This document shows, piece by piece, positions 16,873 to 24,516 of a DNA stretch of 52,068 nt. The DNA comes from an uncultured Lachnospiraceae bacterium (GTDB taxonomy: Bacteria > Bacillota > Clostridia > Lachnospirales > Lachnospiraceae), in NCBI GenBank assembly GCA_944384125.1, contig CALWSF010000027.1, positions 1 to 52,068 on the forward strand, given 5' to 3'. The stretch's first letter is position 1. Every line of letters begins with the position of its first letter. Position numbers and translations under genes: made by a program. The notes under the pieces were generated by a model. The model was not told the origin of the DNA, did not search any database, and saw only the letters and a list, made by a program, of their open reading frames with translations.

Positions 16873-17400
16873 ATGCGTTATACAATTGTTGGAAGAAATA
16901 TCAATGTTACCCAGGGTTTAAAAGATGCCGTACAGGAAAAAATCGGAAAACTGGAGAGATATTTTAATCAGGACACCGAAGCGCTCATTACCTTAAGTGT
17001 CGAAAAGGACAGACAGAAAATCGAAGTCACAATTCCCGTAAAAGGCACTATTATCCGTGCAGAACAGGAAAGCAGTGATATGTATGTATCTATCGATCTT
17101 GTAGAAGAGATTATCGAGCGGCAGCTCAAAAAATATAAAAATAAAATTATCGACAAAAAACAGGCTGCAGTTGCCTTCTCTGATCTGTTTATCAATGAAG
17201 AATATGAGACCGGCGATGAAATCGACATTGTAAAAGTCAAAAAATTTGCCATGAAGCCCATGGATGCAGAAGAGGCCTGTGTTCAGATGGAACTCCTCGG
17301 ACATGCCTTCTATGTATTCCTCAATTCCGAGACAGATCAGGTCAACGTAGTATATAAGAGGAAAGGAAATACCTACGGACTGATCGAACCTGAATTCTAA
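16873..17400 (+). CDS. hpf: Long-form ribosome hibernation promoting factor
   Basis: Long HPF binds the 30S decoding site and pairs ribosomes into inactive 100S dimers in slow growth. The 175-residue protein has the N-terminal S30AE domain (MRYTIVGRNINVTQGLKDAV...) and a C-terminal dimerisation domain (KKFAMKPMDAEEACVQMELLGHAF through VVYKRKGNTYGLIEP), the long form typical of Firmicutes. The ATG at 16873 sits 8 nt after AAGGAG; the ATG at 16867 is too close. It is a single-gene transcript with its own promoter and a terminator at 17438-17491. Confidence 0.96.
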   Translation: MRYTIVGRNINVTQGLKDAVQEKIGKLERYFNQDTEALITLSVEKDRQKIEVTIPVKGTIIRAEQESSDMYVSIDLVEEIIERQLKKYKNKIIDKKQAAVAFSDLFINEEYETGDEIDIVKVKKFAMKPMDAEEACVQMELLGHAFYVFLNSETDQVNVVYKRKGNTYGLIEPEF

Positions 17401-17431
17401 ATGACAGCTTTCAATAAGCATTGATATTGTT

Positions 17432-18133
17432 TTAGATAAAATCCTGTGTACAGACTGCTTCCCGCAGCAGAAGTGCACAGGATTTCTTTTTATCTTCCAT
17501 TCCAATCTGTATGGCTGTATTTCTTGTTGTAACACAGGAAGAAATTTCCCAGTCGCTGCCCGTTTCAAAAGAAAATTTCAGGAAATAGCAGACTGTAATC
17601 CTTTTTCCATCACGCATCTTTTGTCTGTCACTGTCAGCCTGTGATGGCGAAGCGTTCCCTGTTCCGTAAAATTCGAGTTTAAAATCCTCCACATTGTCAC
17701 TGAGCACTTCTCCATTGCTCAGATTATCCGAATCAGCTATCCAGTCTCTTACTCTGCCGCCGGGAAACTTTCCGTCCCCGACACTGTCCCGAATTATCAG
17801 CTCTGTTCCATAGAGAGTTTCTGTCTCTCCATTCCACAAAAATACAGTTCCGGCATACGTTTTCATTCCCCCTTCCTCCTCCGCTTCCCCCGCAAAAAAC
17901 AAAAGCTCCTTCTCTCCATTTTCTGCATATAAAACAGAAGCATCCATAACTGCCTCTCTGAGTCTGGCTTCCGCCCGTCTGCTTTCCGACTGCAGCCTGG
18001 CATTTTGGGCGGCATTGCGGTACATCCCTGATGCTGATGTTAAAAGAGTCAGAATCATGCCTCCGGCGACCACAAAAACAGAAAGACCTATCAAAAGTTC
18101 CAAAATCGTAAATCCACTGTTATCTCCATCCAT
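17432..18133 (-). CDS. Type IV pseudopilin (minor, GspJ/PilW-like position)
   Basis: This 233-residue protein has a short leader, the prepilin peptidase site G|FTILELLIG with Glu at mature position 5, and a hydrophobic N-terminal helix (LSVFVVAGGMILTLLTSAS). A globular part follows, with R/E-rich SESRRAEARLREAV and little Cys. Mature cleavage after Gly7 would leave about 226 residues. The start at MDGDNSG follows GGGGAG; an upstream GTG is possible. It is the last gene of the pilus operon. Its final codons overlap the hpf terminator hairpin from the other strand. The subtype is assigned from position and size only. Confidence 0.85.
   Translation of the reverse strand: MDGDNSGFTILELLIGLSVFVVAGGMILTLLTSASGMYRNAAQNARLQSESRRAEARLREAVMDASVLYAENGEKELLFFAGEAEEEGGMKTYAGTVFLWNGETETLYGTELIIRDSVGDGKFPGGRVRDWIADSDNLSNGEVLSDNVEDFKLEFYGTGNASPSQADSDRQKMRDGKRITVCYFLKFSFETGSDWEISSCVTTRNTAIQIGMEDKKKSCALLLREAVCTQDFI
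17438..17491 (+). terminator. Intrinsic terminator of hpf, overlapping the last pilus gene
   Basis: AAATCCTGTG (from 17439) pairs with CACAGGATTT (17476-17485) around an inner CTGC/GCAG region, followed by CTTTTT on the plus strand. The hairpin lies inside the 3' end of the convergent pseudopilin gene. Confidence 0.75.
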
Positions 18134-18150
18134 TTTATCTCCCCAGAACT

Positions 18151-18909
18151 CTATCCTGTTCTCCACCGTTCTGTCTGTACAAAATCCCCCTCAGATCCGC
18201 AGACTCCTTCTTTCCCTGATTCCGGAACAAATATAAAATACGGAATCCGTATGGACAAATCAACTGTGATATCAACTGATACTCCTGAGTCCAGGTCTCT
18301 TGCCATAAAAGAAACATCTCTCAGAACCATCCTGCTGTCATTGCCGTCATAATACCCGAATTCCACAAAAACATCTTTCAGACACAGTGAAATACTGTCC
18401 TCCTCCCGGAGAGTGACATATGAAAGGAGACTCTTTGCCGCAGCATCGCACATTTCCTCTTTTTCATTGTCCTCTTCCCGTTCTTCTGATGCCGTTTCAG
18501 AGTACAGAAAGCTGTCCTGCCACTCTCCAATCCCAAACAATGTTTCAAGTCCGTCTGCTGCCGCTTCGGCAAAGCATGCATTGATCTCCTGATTACTGCC
18601 CGATGGATTATTGCTCATATAAAGAAGTGCCTCTCCATAGGCCATGCTCATCTTATCCTCTGCAGCAAACTCCAGTGCTGCCCTCATTTCTTCCACGCAG
18701 CCTTCCAGCCGGTAAAAAAGCTCAGTATCTCCTGTGTTATACCGCCCCAGTCTCCTGTCTGACACTGCCACTCCCAGAACAGTTGCCCCCATAACCAGAA
18801 CAATCGCGCACACCGCAAGCGTTACAACCAGCGCAGAACCCTCATTTTCACTCCAGAGTTTTTTGACGTCTCTTTCAGTACCGGACTGTTGCTCCTGCTT
18901 TTTATTCAT
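18151..18909 (-). CDS. PilX/GspK-like pseudopilin lacking Glu5
   Basis: The 252-residue product has an N-terminal charged leader ending SENEG, then SALVVTLAVCAIVLVMGATVLGVAVS, a prepilin-type helix. The residue at +5 after the predicted G|S cleavage is Val rather than Glu. Absence of Glu5 is a known mark of GspK-type tip subunits and some PilX-like proteins. The globular part is long and acidic (TASEEREEDNEKEEMCDAAAK). The start MNKKQEQQSG has AGGGAGG upstream and overlaps the previous pseudopilin gene by 8 nt. Probably part of a priming tip complex with the two flanking pseudopilins; this is inference. Confidence 0.75.
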   Translation of the reverse strand: MNKKQEQQSGTERDVKKLWSENEGSALVVTLAVCAIVLVMGATVLGVAVSDRRLGRYNTGDTELFYRLEGCVEEMRAALEFAAEDKMSMAYGEALLYMSNNPSGSNQEINACFAEAAADGLETLFGIGEWQDSFLYSETASEEREEDNEKEEMCDAAAKSLLSYVTLREEDSISLCLKDVFVEFGYYDGNDSRMVLRDVSFMARDLDSGVSVDITVDLSIRIPYFIFVPESGKEGVCGSEGDFVQTERWRTG

Positions 18910-20026
18910 ACACAACAGCCTCCCTGTTTTCTCTTTTGAATGAAGAAAGTTCTGCCCGCTGTCCGGCTTCATCTCCTTCTCCTCTGTCTTCTATCCATGC
19001 ACAGACAGAAATCTGATACAGACAGCTTTCTTCCGGTTTTGATGCCACAGGAATATCTCCGTCCAGATTTGTATACAGCAGAAAATCTTTTCCCCGGTAG
19101 TGCAAAGCAGATACATCATTTACAAAAATATCCTCCGGATTCATAGTCTTTCCTCCGTCAATAATGTAAACCTGACAGGATGATTTCAGATTTCCCGACA
19201 GGAATATCTGTTCCGGCATATTCTCCTCCGAAAGAAAAAGGTAAATCCGATTTGCCAGCTCTCCATTTTCATCTATGATTCTTTTTCTTTCCTCTGAAAG
19301 CACCTTCCTGCGGATTTCTTCTCCGGCCTCATCCTCTTCTTCCTGATTTTCTGACAAATCTGATTCTGTATTCTCTGTAAGATACACCGTCACGCGAAGA
19401 ATATCCCTCTCCTCCACATGAATATCCAAAGAATATTTTCTCTCCTGTTCCTCTTCCGGTTCAGACTCTTCATCCTGACTTTTTTCTTCCGCCAGCACAT
19501 CAGACATCAGCACAATATTACAATCCGCTGCAATATCTCCTATGTGAATATGTTCATTTTCAAAATTGCCTTTTTCCTTTTCGATTCCCTTTTCCCGTGT
19601 GCTCCCGGGATTCTGAACCCACGGCAGAATGATCGCACTGACACAGATCTTCCGTTTGTTTTCCGAAAGAACTTCTCCATACTGCCCTTCTATCTCCAGC
19701 GCTCCGTCCTCGCGCAGAACACAGGTGTACTCCACCCCGGAATCCGTCAGTTTCAATGTTTTCTCCGGCTCAGGAAGCTCCCGGAGTTCCCGCCTCAAAT
19801 TTCCCAGGCTGAAGCCTTTTATCTCCTCCATAACCTGCCCGGCGGCATCCATCAGATGTTCCTCTTCTCCTGTAGACATCTGTATCCGTCTTCCGGTAAC
19901 AAATATCTGTAAAAGAACACCCGTCAGAACACTTAAAACTGTAAAGGAAATCAGCAATTCCAACAGAGAAAATCCCTCATTTCTCCGACAGAACACTCTG
20001 CCTTTTTCCGCATTTTCTCCGCTCAT
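18902..20026 (-). CDS. Large type IV pseudopilin with acidic insert
   Basis: The 374-residue product carries leader MSGENAEKGRVFCRRNEG, then FSLLELLISFTVLSVLTGVLL with Glu5. It is far longer than typical pseudopilins. From about residue 190 to 260 it is extremely Glu-rich (EEKSQDEESEPEEEQERK and NQEEEDEAGEEIRR), likely a disordered or ion-binding insert. A beta-rich part follows (QVYIIDGGKTMNPEDIF...). It overlaps pilO by 4 nt upstream. The family beyond the N-terminal methylation motif is not recognised. Ca or Mg binding, or adhesin-like exposure at the pilus tip, are only possibilities. Confidence 0.8.
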   Translation of the reverse strand: MSGENAEKGRVFCRRNEGFSLLELLISFTVLSVLTGVLLQIFVTGRRIQMSTGEEEHLMDAAGQVMEEIKGFSLGNLRRELRELPEPEKTLKLTDSGVEYTCVLREDGALEIEGQYGEVLSENKRKICVSAIILPWVQNPGSTREKGIEKEKGNFENEHIHIGDIAADCNIVLMSDVLAEEKSQDEESEPEEEQERKYSLDIHVEERDILRVTVYLTENTESDLSENQEEEDEAGEEIRRKVLSEERKRIIDENGELANRIYLFLSEENMPEQIFLSGNLKSSCQVYIIDGGKTMNPEDIFVNDVSALHYRGKDFLLYTNLDGDIPVASKPEESCLYQISVCAWIEDRGEGDEAGQRAELSSFKRENREAVVYE

Positions 20027-20631
20027 CTGTCCTCCTGCTCTGTGTCAGTTTTTTCCTGTTCCCTCTCAGCAATTCCATACCTGTAAATTGTCACAGAACC
20101 ATCCAGGGCCCCGGTTGCTTCGTCTATTCTGCCCTCTGCTTCTGCAATTCTGCTTTTCTCCGGGTATTTTGCGACAAATTCCATAAATCTTTTCCATTCC
20201 CCGCGTTCTAAATGAATCGGGAATTGAACAGGATAGCACATGAGAACACGCTCACGTCCATTTTCTGAAGGCACTGACAGTGATGCCACTTCAAAGGGTT
20301 CCAAAAATGTGATTGAAGAAATCTGAAGTTTGAATTCCCTCTCCAGCTCTGCTGCAAAAAGAAGCTGTCCTTCCTCTGTGATATTTTCAGGAAAACCCTT
20401 CAATATTTCCTCATAAAATCTGGTATACTCCTCACTCTCATTTATATACGCTTCCTCCCGGCCAAGCACATTTTGCCGTCTGTTATATTCTTCTTCCAGA
20501 ACTGCTATCTCTTCCTCTATCCCCGTCGCTTTCTGATTCAGGATTCTGGCACCGCCAAACCAGGATAAAAACATAATTCCGACAACCATAAGCATAGCAG
20601 CTCTTTCGCGGTCAGCCGATGTCACTTTCAT
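20023..20631 (-). CDS. pilO: PilO-like pilus assembly protein
   Basis: A 202-residue bitopic protein: a short cytoplasmic N-terminus, one membrane helix (AAMLMVVGIMFLSWFGGARIL, about 11-31), a coiled-coil region (KATGIEEEIAVLEEEYNRRQN) and a ferredoxin-like C-terminal half (LQISSITFLEPF, VQFPIHLERGEWKRFMEFV). This is the PilO layout; PilO pairs with PilN to form the inner-membrane alignment complex. It overlaps the PilM-PilN gene by 4 nt (ATGA), as expected for partners. Sequence similarity in this family is low, so order and topology carry the call. Confidence 0.82.
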   Translation of the reverse strand: MKVTSADRERAAMLMVVGIMFLSWFGGARILNQKATGIEEEIAVLEEEYNRRQNVLGREEAYINESEEYTRFYEEILKGFPENITEEGQLLFAAELEREFKLQISSITFLEPFEVASLSVPSENGRERVLMCYPVQFPIHLERGEWKRFMEFVAKYPEKSRIAEAEGRIDEATGALDGSVTIYRYGIAEREQEKTDTEQEDR

Positions 20632-22076
20632 TCATTCTCCTCCTGTCCCTCTTGCAGACCACAGATAAGGGAAAACTGCACGCCTTTATTGTCGACACTG
20701 TAATCATCATACAGAGAGCGCAGTTCAATCTCCTCAACTTCCGGTATTTCCCGAACTATCCTGATAAACTCTGCCGCCTCCTCTTTTCCCGGAGCAACAG
20801 CCGATAAACGCACCTCGTTCTCCTGAAATCCAAATTCCGTTATCTGTACATTCTCAGGACACATCAATTCAAAATCTTCCAGAAGAGCTGACATGATATC
20901 CCCGTCCGTTTTTGATGCATCCAAAAGCAGCAGCGCATCCTCCCATTTCTCACATGCTGCCTCATATTTCTCCAGCACAGGGACAGCCGGATCCGACAGC
21001 ATAAGACGGCTCTCCAAATCCATTCGCCCCATACCGGCTCTGAAATATTCAAGCGCAGGAAAAGTAACCATTAACACTGAAAACAGAATTCCCAGAAGAA
21101 TCCCTGTCCGGTAAATTCTACTGCGTTTCTCTCTGTACATGCGGCGTTCCTCTGATTCTGTCACAAAAGACACCGATGTCAGTGCCGCCCCTATGGGAAC
21201 GGCATAATCTTCCAAAATATCTGGAGAAAGCTGTTTTCTGTCTTTTTCCGTCACAAATTCTTCGATTCCGCACCGATAAACCGGAACTGACAGTCTTCCT
21301 CCCATTTCTCTCTCCCAAATTTCAGCCTGTTCTTTCCTGCCCAGAATACACACAGCTTCCGGCGGCGTTACCTTACCACCGTCTTCCCAACAGAGCATCA
21401 TACTCAGTACACTGTCCACAACACCTCCGGCGACCCTGCTGCGCTGCTGCACATCCTCAGGAAGTTCCGTATATCGGAGTATCGCCGGTACTCCCTTTTC
21501 AGTCACAAAAAGTGTGACATGATCCTTTTCCAGATACACAATCAGAAGAGCCTTTTCTGCTCTGTCTGTAAAAAATGATGCCAGACTCCCAGCCTCAAAA
21601 CAGACATTTTCCAGTCTCAGCCCTGCCCTTTCCGCTGCCTCATGGCAAAAACGAATCTGCTTTTCCGGAGCCGCGGCAGCTGTCACATAAAAATTTTTCT
21701 GTCCTTTTCTGAGCTCCGACATAAAGCAGGCCAGTGCATATTCAGAAAGTCCAACCGGAAAATAGTCTTTCGCATTGGTTCTTACCGTTACACGAACCAG
21801 CGCCTCCTTCATAATCGGCAGAAATATGCGCCGGAGCATAATCCCTGATGAACCTATGGTAAAAACCACACGTTTGGCTGTAATTCCCCGCTCTGAAAAT
21901 TCACTGCTAAGAACGGATGCCAGTCCGCGGGCATCCCACACTTCCATACCCGGAATCAGCGTTTTATCTGCGCAGATCGAAAAAAGGCGTCTGACAGATA
22001 CCGCCTTCCTGCCCACAGCAAGCTCCGCTACACGCAGCTCGCTTCCATGTATTGAAATTGAAACAATAATCTTCAT
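20628..22076 (-). CDS. PilM-PilN fusion protein
   Basis: The 482-residue product appears to combine two normally separate proteins. Residues 1-305 look like PilM, the actin-like (ASKHA) cytoplasmic protein: MKIIVSISIHGSELRVAEL, FTIGSSGIMLRRIFLP, DYFPVGLSEYAL and a DYAVPIGAAL end. A membrane helix (about 323-345, TGILLGILFSVLMVTF) follows, and then a periplasmic-type PilN domain with DIMSALLEDFELMCPENVQI and EFIRIVREIPEVEEIEL. PilN normally has its own N-terminal tail that docks into PilM; here both are one chain. No stop or frameshift separates the halves. It sits directly before pilO. Start by family alignment. Confidence 0.85.
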   Translation of the reverse strand: MKIIVSISIHGSELRVAELAVGRKAVSVRRLFSICADKTLIPGMEVWDARGLASVLSSEFSERGITAKRVVFTIGSSGIMLRRIFLPIMKEALVRVTVRTNAKDYFPVGLSEYALACFMSELRKGQKNFYVTAAAAPEKQIRFCHEAAERAGLRLENVCFEAGSLASFFTDRAEKALLIVYLEKDHVTLFVTEKGVPAILRYTELPEDVQQRSRVAGGVVDSVLSMMLCWEDGGKVTPPEAVCILGRKEQAEIWEREMGGRLSVPVYRCGIEEFVTEKDRKQLSPDILEDYAVPIGAALTSVSFVTESEERRMYREKRSRIYRTGILLGILFSVLMVTFPALEYFRAGMGRMDLESRLMLSDPAVPVLEKYEAACEKWEDALLLLDASKTDGDIMSALLEDFELMCPENVQITEFGFQENEVRLSAVAPGKEEAAEFIRIVREIPEVEEIELRSLYDDYSVDNKGVQFSLICGLQEGQEENE

Positions 22077-22093
22077 AAAACTTTATCCTTTTA

Positions 22094-22723
22094 CTACCAT
22101 CCGCCCAGAAGCCCTTTCATATACCAGGCAGACAGCCTTTCTCCCCACACCATAGAAAACCAGATACCAAGCGCCAGATACGGGCCAAAAGCCAGTCTGT
22201 TTCCCACTCCCTGATATCGCATCCGAAACAGATGAACAACAGTTCCGGTAACGCAGGCTGTCACAAATGCCAGCACAATCCCGCTTCCTCCCAGAAGGAA
22301 ACCGGCTGCCGCCATCAGCCTGATATCTCCAAGGCCAATAGCGGTTCCCCGGCTTACCCAATAAATAACATACAGGGGAACACTGATACAGAATATCCCG
22401 GCCAGCAGCTCAATCCGCTCTGCGTCCGAAAACAAAAATCTTACCGCGCCCAGCAACCAGAGGAATATACACGCCTCCCGCGGTATTTCATAAGTCTGAA
22501 AATCAGCTGCACTCAAAACCAGAAGACATGGAACGGCCGCCAGAAAGCACACAAGTGTTACCGATATATCTGAAAAAACTGACAGCAATGCCCACGCAAT
22601 TCCATTCATTATCTCTGCTCCCGTGCATCCGGAATAACCCATACGCCGAAGAAAAAATACATTTACTGCCCTCCCTGCTCCGATTCCCGCAATAAGCATG
22701 AATACTGTCAGGTAAATTTCCAT
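22094..22723 (-). CDS. pilD: Prepilin peptidase (A24 family), short form
   Basis: PilD cleaves prepilin leaders in the membrane using two aspartates. This 209-residue copy has AADFQTYEIP (Asp74) and GLGDIRLMAAAGFLLG (Asp133), the two active-site blocks, among six or so hydrophobic helices, and ends AFGPYLALGIW. The N-terminal four-cysteine domain, which methylates the mature N-terminus in longer homologues, is missing; only NVFFLRR recalls it. The start is not certain: ATG at 22723 lies 14 nt past the pilin stop with GAGGAGGG 21 nt upstream, and a GTG six bases upstream is an alternative. It is flanked by its substrates' genes. Confidence 0.88.
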   Translation of the reverse strand: MEIYLTVFMLIAGIGAGRAVNVFFLRRMGYSGCTGAEIMNGIAWALLSVFSDISVTLVCFLAAVPCLLVLSAADFQTYEIPREACIFLWLLGAVRFLFSDAERIELLAGIFCISVPLYVIYWVSRGTAIGLGDIRLMAAAGFLLGGSGIVLAFVTACVTGTVVHLFRMRYQGVGNRLAFGPYLALGIWFSMVWGERLSAWYMKGLLGGW

Positions 22724-22736
22724 TTTCACTGTCCGA

Positions 22737-23270
22737 TTATCTTCCCTCCTCTGCCAGATTTGAACCAATCGCCTCAAGCTCTCCTACCGGATTCGCCGCA
22801 CTGTCCCCACAGTAAACGGTTATTCCAAAACCTCCCGGCTCAGAGATTCCCTTCTCTGAATCCGATTTTCCTTCCCTGTACTCTATCTCGACACAAATTC
22901 TGCCTGCATCCGTTGCCTTTCTGGATTTAAGCTCCCCCTTTGTCTCGCCCAGAAGGCTTTTCATTTCATAGCCAAATGCATCATCTCTTTCCAGAACGTT
23001 CTCAAGGCTGTCCTTAAATGTTCCTGCTTCCGTGTCTGACAGAAGCTCCTCGTATACATCTTCTGAGGTAAGAACTACCTGCACAGCCGAATACACCGTA
23101 TCCATGGCCTGTATGTCTCTTACCTCCCTGGACTTTTCCACATACTTTATAAACTGCGGTGCCAGAAGCCCTGTCAGTACCGCCAGAATTGCAACTGCAA
23201 TAATCAGCTCAATGAGGGAAAATCCTTCATTTTTCCCTTTTTCTCTCCTATTGCCCCTCATTTTTATCAT
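22737..23270 (-). CDS. Major type IV pilin
   Basis: The 177-residue prepilin has a 16-residue positive leader ending KGKNEG. Then comes FSLIELIIAVAILAVLTGLL with Glu5, the assembly helix, continuing APQFIKYVEKSREVRDIQAMDTVYSAVQVV as in Clostridial pilins. The C-terminal domain contains two Cys (GRICVEIEY, TVYCGDS), which could form a disulphide. The typical major pilin length and its place next to PilC and PilD suggest the fibre subunit rather than a minor pilin. GGGGAG precedes the ATG at 7-nt spacing. Confidence 0.92.
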   Translation of the reverse strand: MIKMRGNRREKGKNEGFSLIELIIAVAILAVLTGLLAPQFIKYVEKSREVRDIQAMDTVYSAVQVVLTSEDVYEELLSDTEAGTFKDSLENVLERDDAFGYEMKSLLGETKGELKSRKATDAGRICVEIEYREGKSDSEKGISEPGGFGITVYCGDSAANPVGELEAIGSNLAEEGR

Positions 23271-23298
23271 TTGTATTCTCCCCTCTCTTTTTCTCTTT

Positions 23299-24516
23299 TT
23301 ACAGATACTCCAGGCCGCTGTACAGAGAAAGAAGCGGCCAGAATACAGCGGCTATTACAAATATAACAATCAGAGCCATCACAATGATAATCACAGGCTC
23401 AAGCGCTGCGGCAGCCTGCTCCGTAGCAGCCGTTACTTCCTCCTCATAATATTCAGCCGCTTTTCCCATCATTTCATCCAGACGGCCCGCTTCTTCTCCC
23501 ACTCCGGCCATATGGCATATAACTGCCGGAAAAATCCCGCTGTCTCTCATAAGTACGGACAGTGAAACGCCTCCCGCAACCTGTTCTCCTGCATGGCGGA
23601 TTACTTTTTTGTACTTCAGGCTTTCGACAGACTGCTCTGTAATTTCAAGCGCTGACAGAATCGGCACTCCTGCTTCCAGCAGCGTGCTCAGATTTCTCGC
23701 AAAGGATGCGCAGTTGCTCTTTTTATACAGAGAACCGACCACAGGCATTCTGAAAATCATATTCTCCATCGTTTCTCTTACTGCCTCCCTCTTTCTCAGC
23801 AGAAAAAACAGTGCCGCTGCAAAGAACATAAAAGCTGAAAGTACCCACCAGTATTTTGATGCAAACTCCCCTATTCCCAGGATAGCTTTCGTACCTGCGG
23901 GGAGTTCAATCTCCATCTCCTCAAATAAATCCCCGTACATGGGAATTATATAAATGAGCATTGCAATAATTATAACAAGCACAACTGCTGATAAAATCAT
24001 AGGATATATCATGGCCTTCCTGCTTATATTCCGCAGTTTCTCCTGTTTTTCACAGCAGACAGCCATGCGTTCAAAAGCTCCGGACAGATTTCCTGATTCT
24101 TCTCCGGCACGCACTAAATGAGAAAATATGGACGGAAAAATATTTCCGCACTCTTCCACACTGGCAGCAAGCGTTTCTCCCTGTTCCAATGACAGAGAAA
24201 TTTTTCTGAAAGTCTTTTTCATCACAGCATCTTCCGCCTGTTCTTCCAGCGCCTTAAAAGAACGGTATATCCCTACTCCGGCCTCTGTCAGTGCCGCCAG
24301 CTGACGGCAGCATACCCGCAGATCCCCTGATTTGATTTTCGGAGATGGAAACGGAAGCGTAATTTCCCGATCAAGCACACCGGCTTCTTCAATAGAAATT
24401 ACTGTCTGTCCCCGACTTTTAAGAATTTCCCTTGCCCTTTCACGTGTTTCTGCCTCAATGGTCCCTCTCTTCCTGCTCCCTTCCGCTGATATCGTGTAAT
24501 ATCGATAAACCGTCAT
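23299..24516 (-). CDS. pilC: Pilus inner-membrane platform protein PilC/GspF
   Basis: PilC is the polytopic platform with which the PilB ATPase works to extract pilins. The 405-residue protein has the N-terminal YYTISAEGSRKRGTIEAETRERAREIL signature and two repeated T2SSF domains (CRQLAALTEAGVGIYRSFKAL... and FARNLSTLLEAGVPILSALEI...), and three hydrophobic helices (VVLVIIIAMLIYIIP, WVLSAFMFFAAALFFLL, IIIVMALIVIFVIAAVF). The start MTVYRYYTI has GGAGG upstream and overlaps the pilB 3' end by 62 nt, an unusually long overlap. Confidence 0.95.
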   Translation of the reverse strand: MTVYRYYTISAEGSRKRGTIEAETRERAREILKSRGQTVISIEEAGVLDREITLPFPSPKIKSGDLRVCCRQLAALTEAGVGIYRSFKALEEQAEDAVMKKTFRKISLSLEQGETLAASVEECGNIFPSIFSHLVRAGEESGNLSGAFERMAVCCEKQEKLRNISRKAMIYPMILSAVVLVIIIAMLIYIIPMYGDLFEEMEIELPAGTKAILGIGEFASKYWWVLSAFMFFAAALFFLLRKREAVRETMENMIFRMPVVGSLYKKSNCASFARNLSTLLEAGVPILSALEITEQSVESLKYKKVIRHAGEQVAGGVSLSVLMRDSGIFPAVICHMAGVGEEAGRLDEMMGKAAEYYEEEVTAATEQAAAALEPVIIIVMALIVIFVIAAVFWPLLSLYSGLEYL

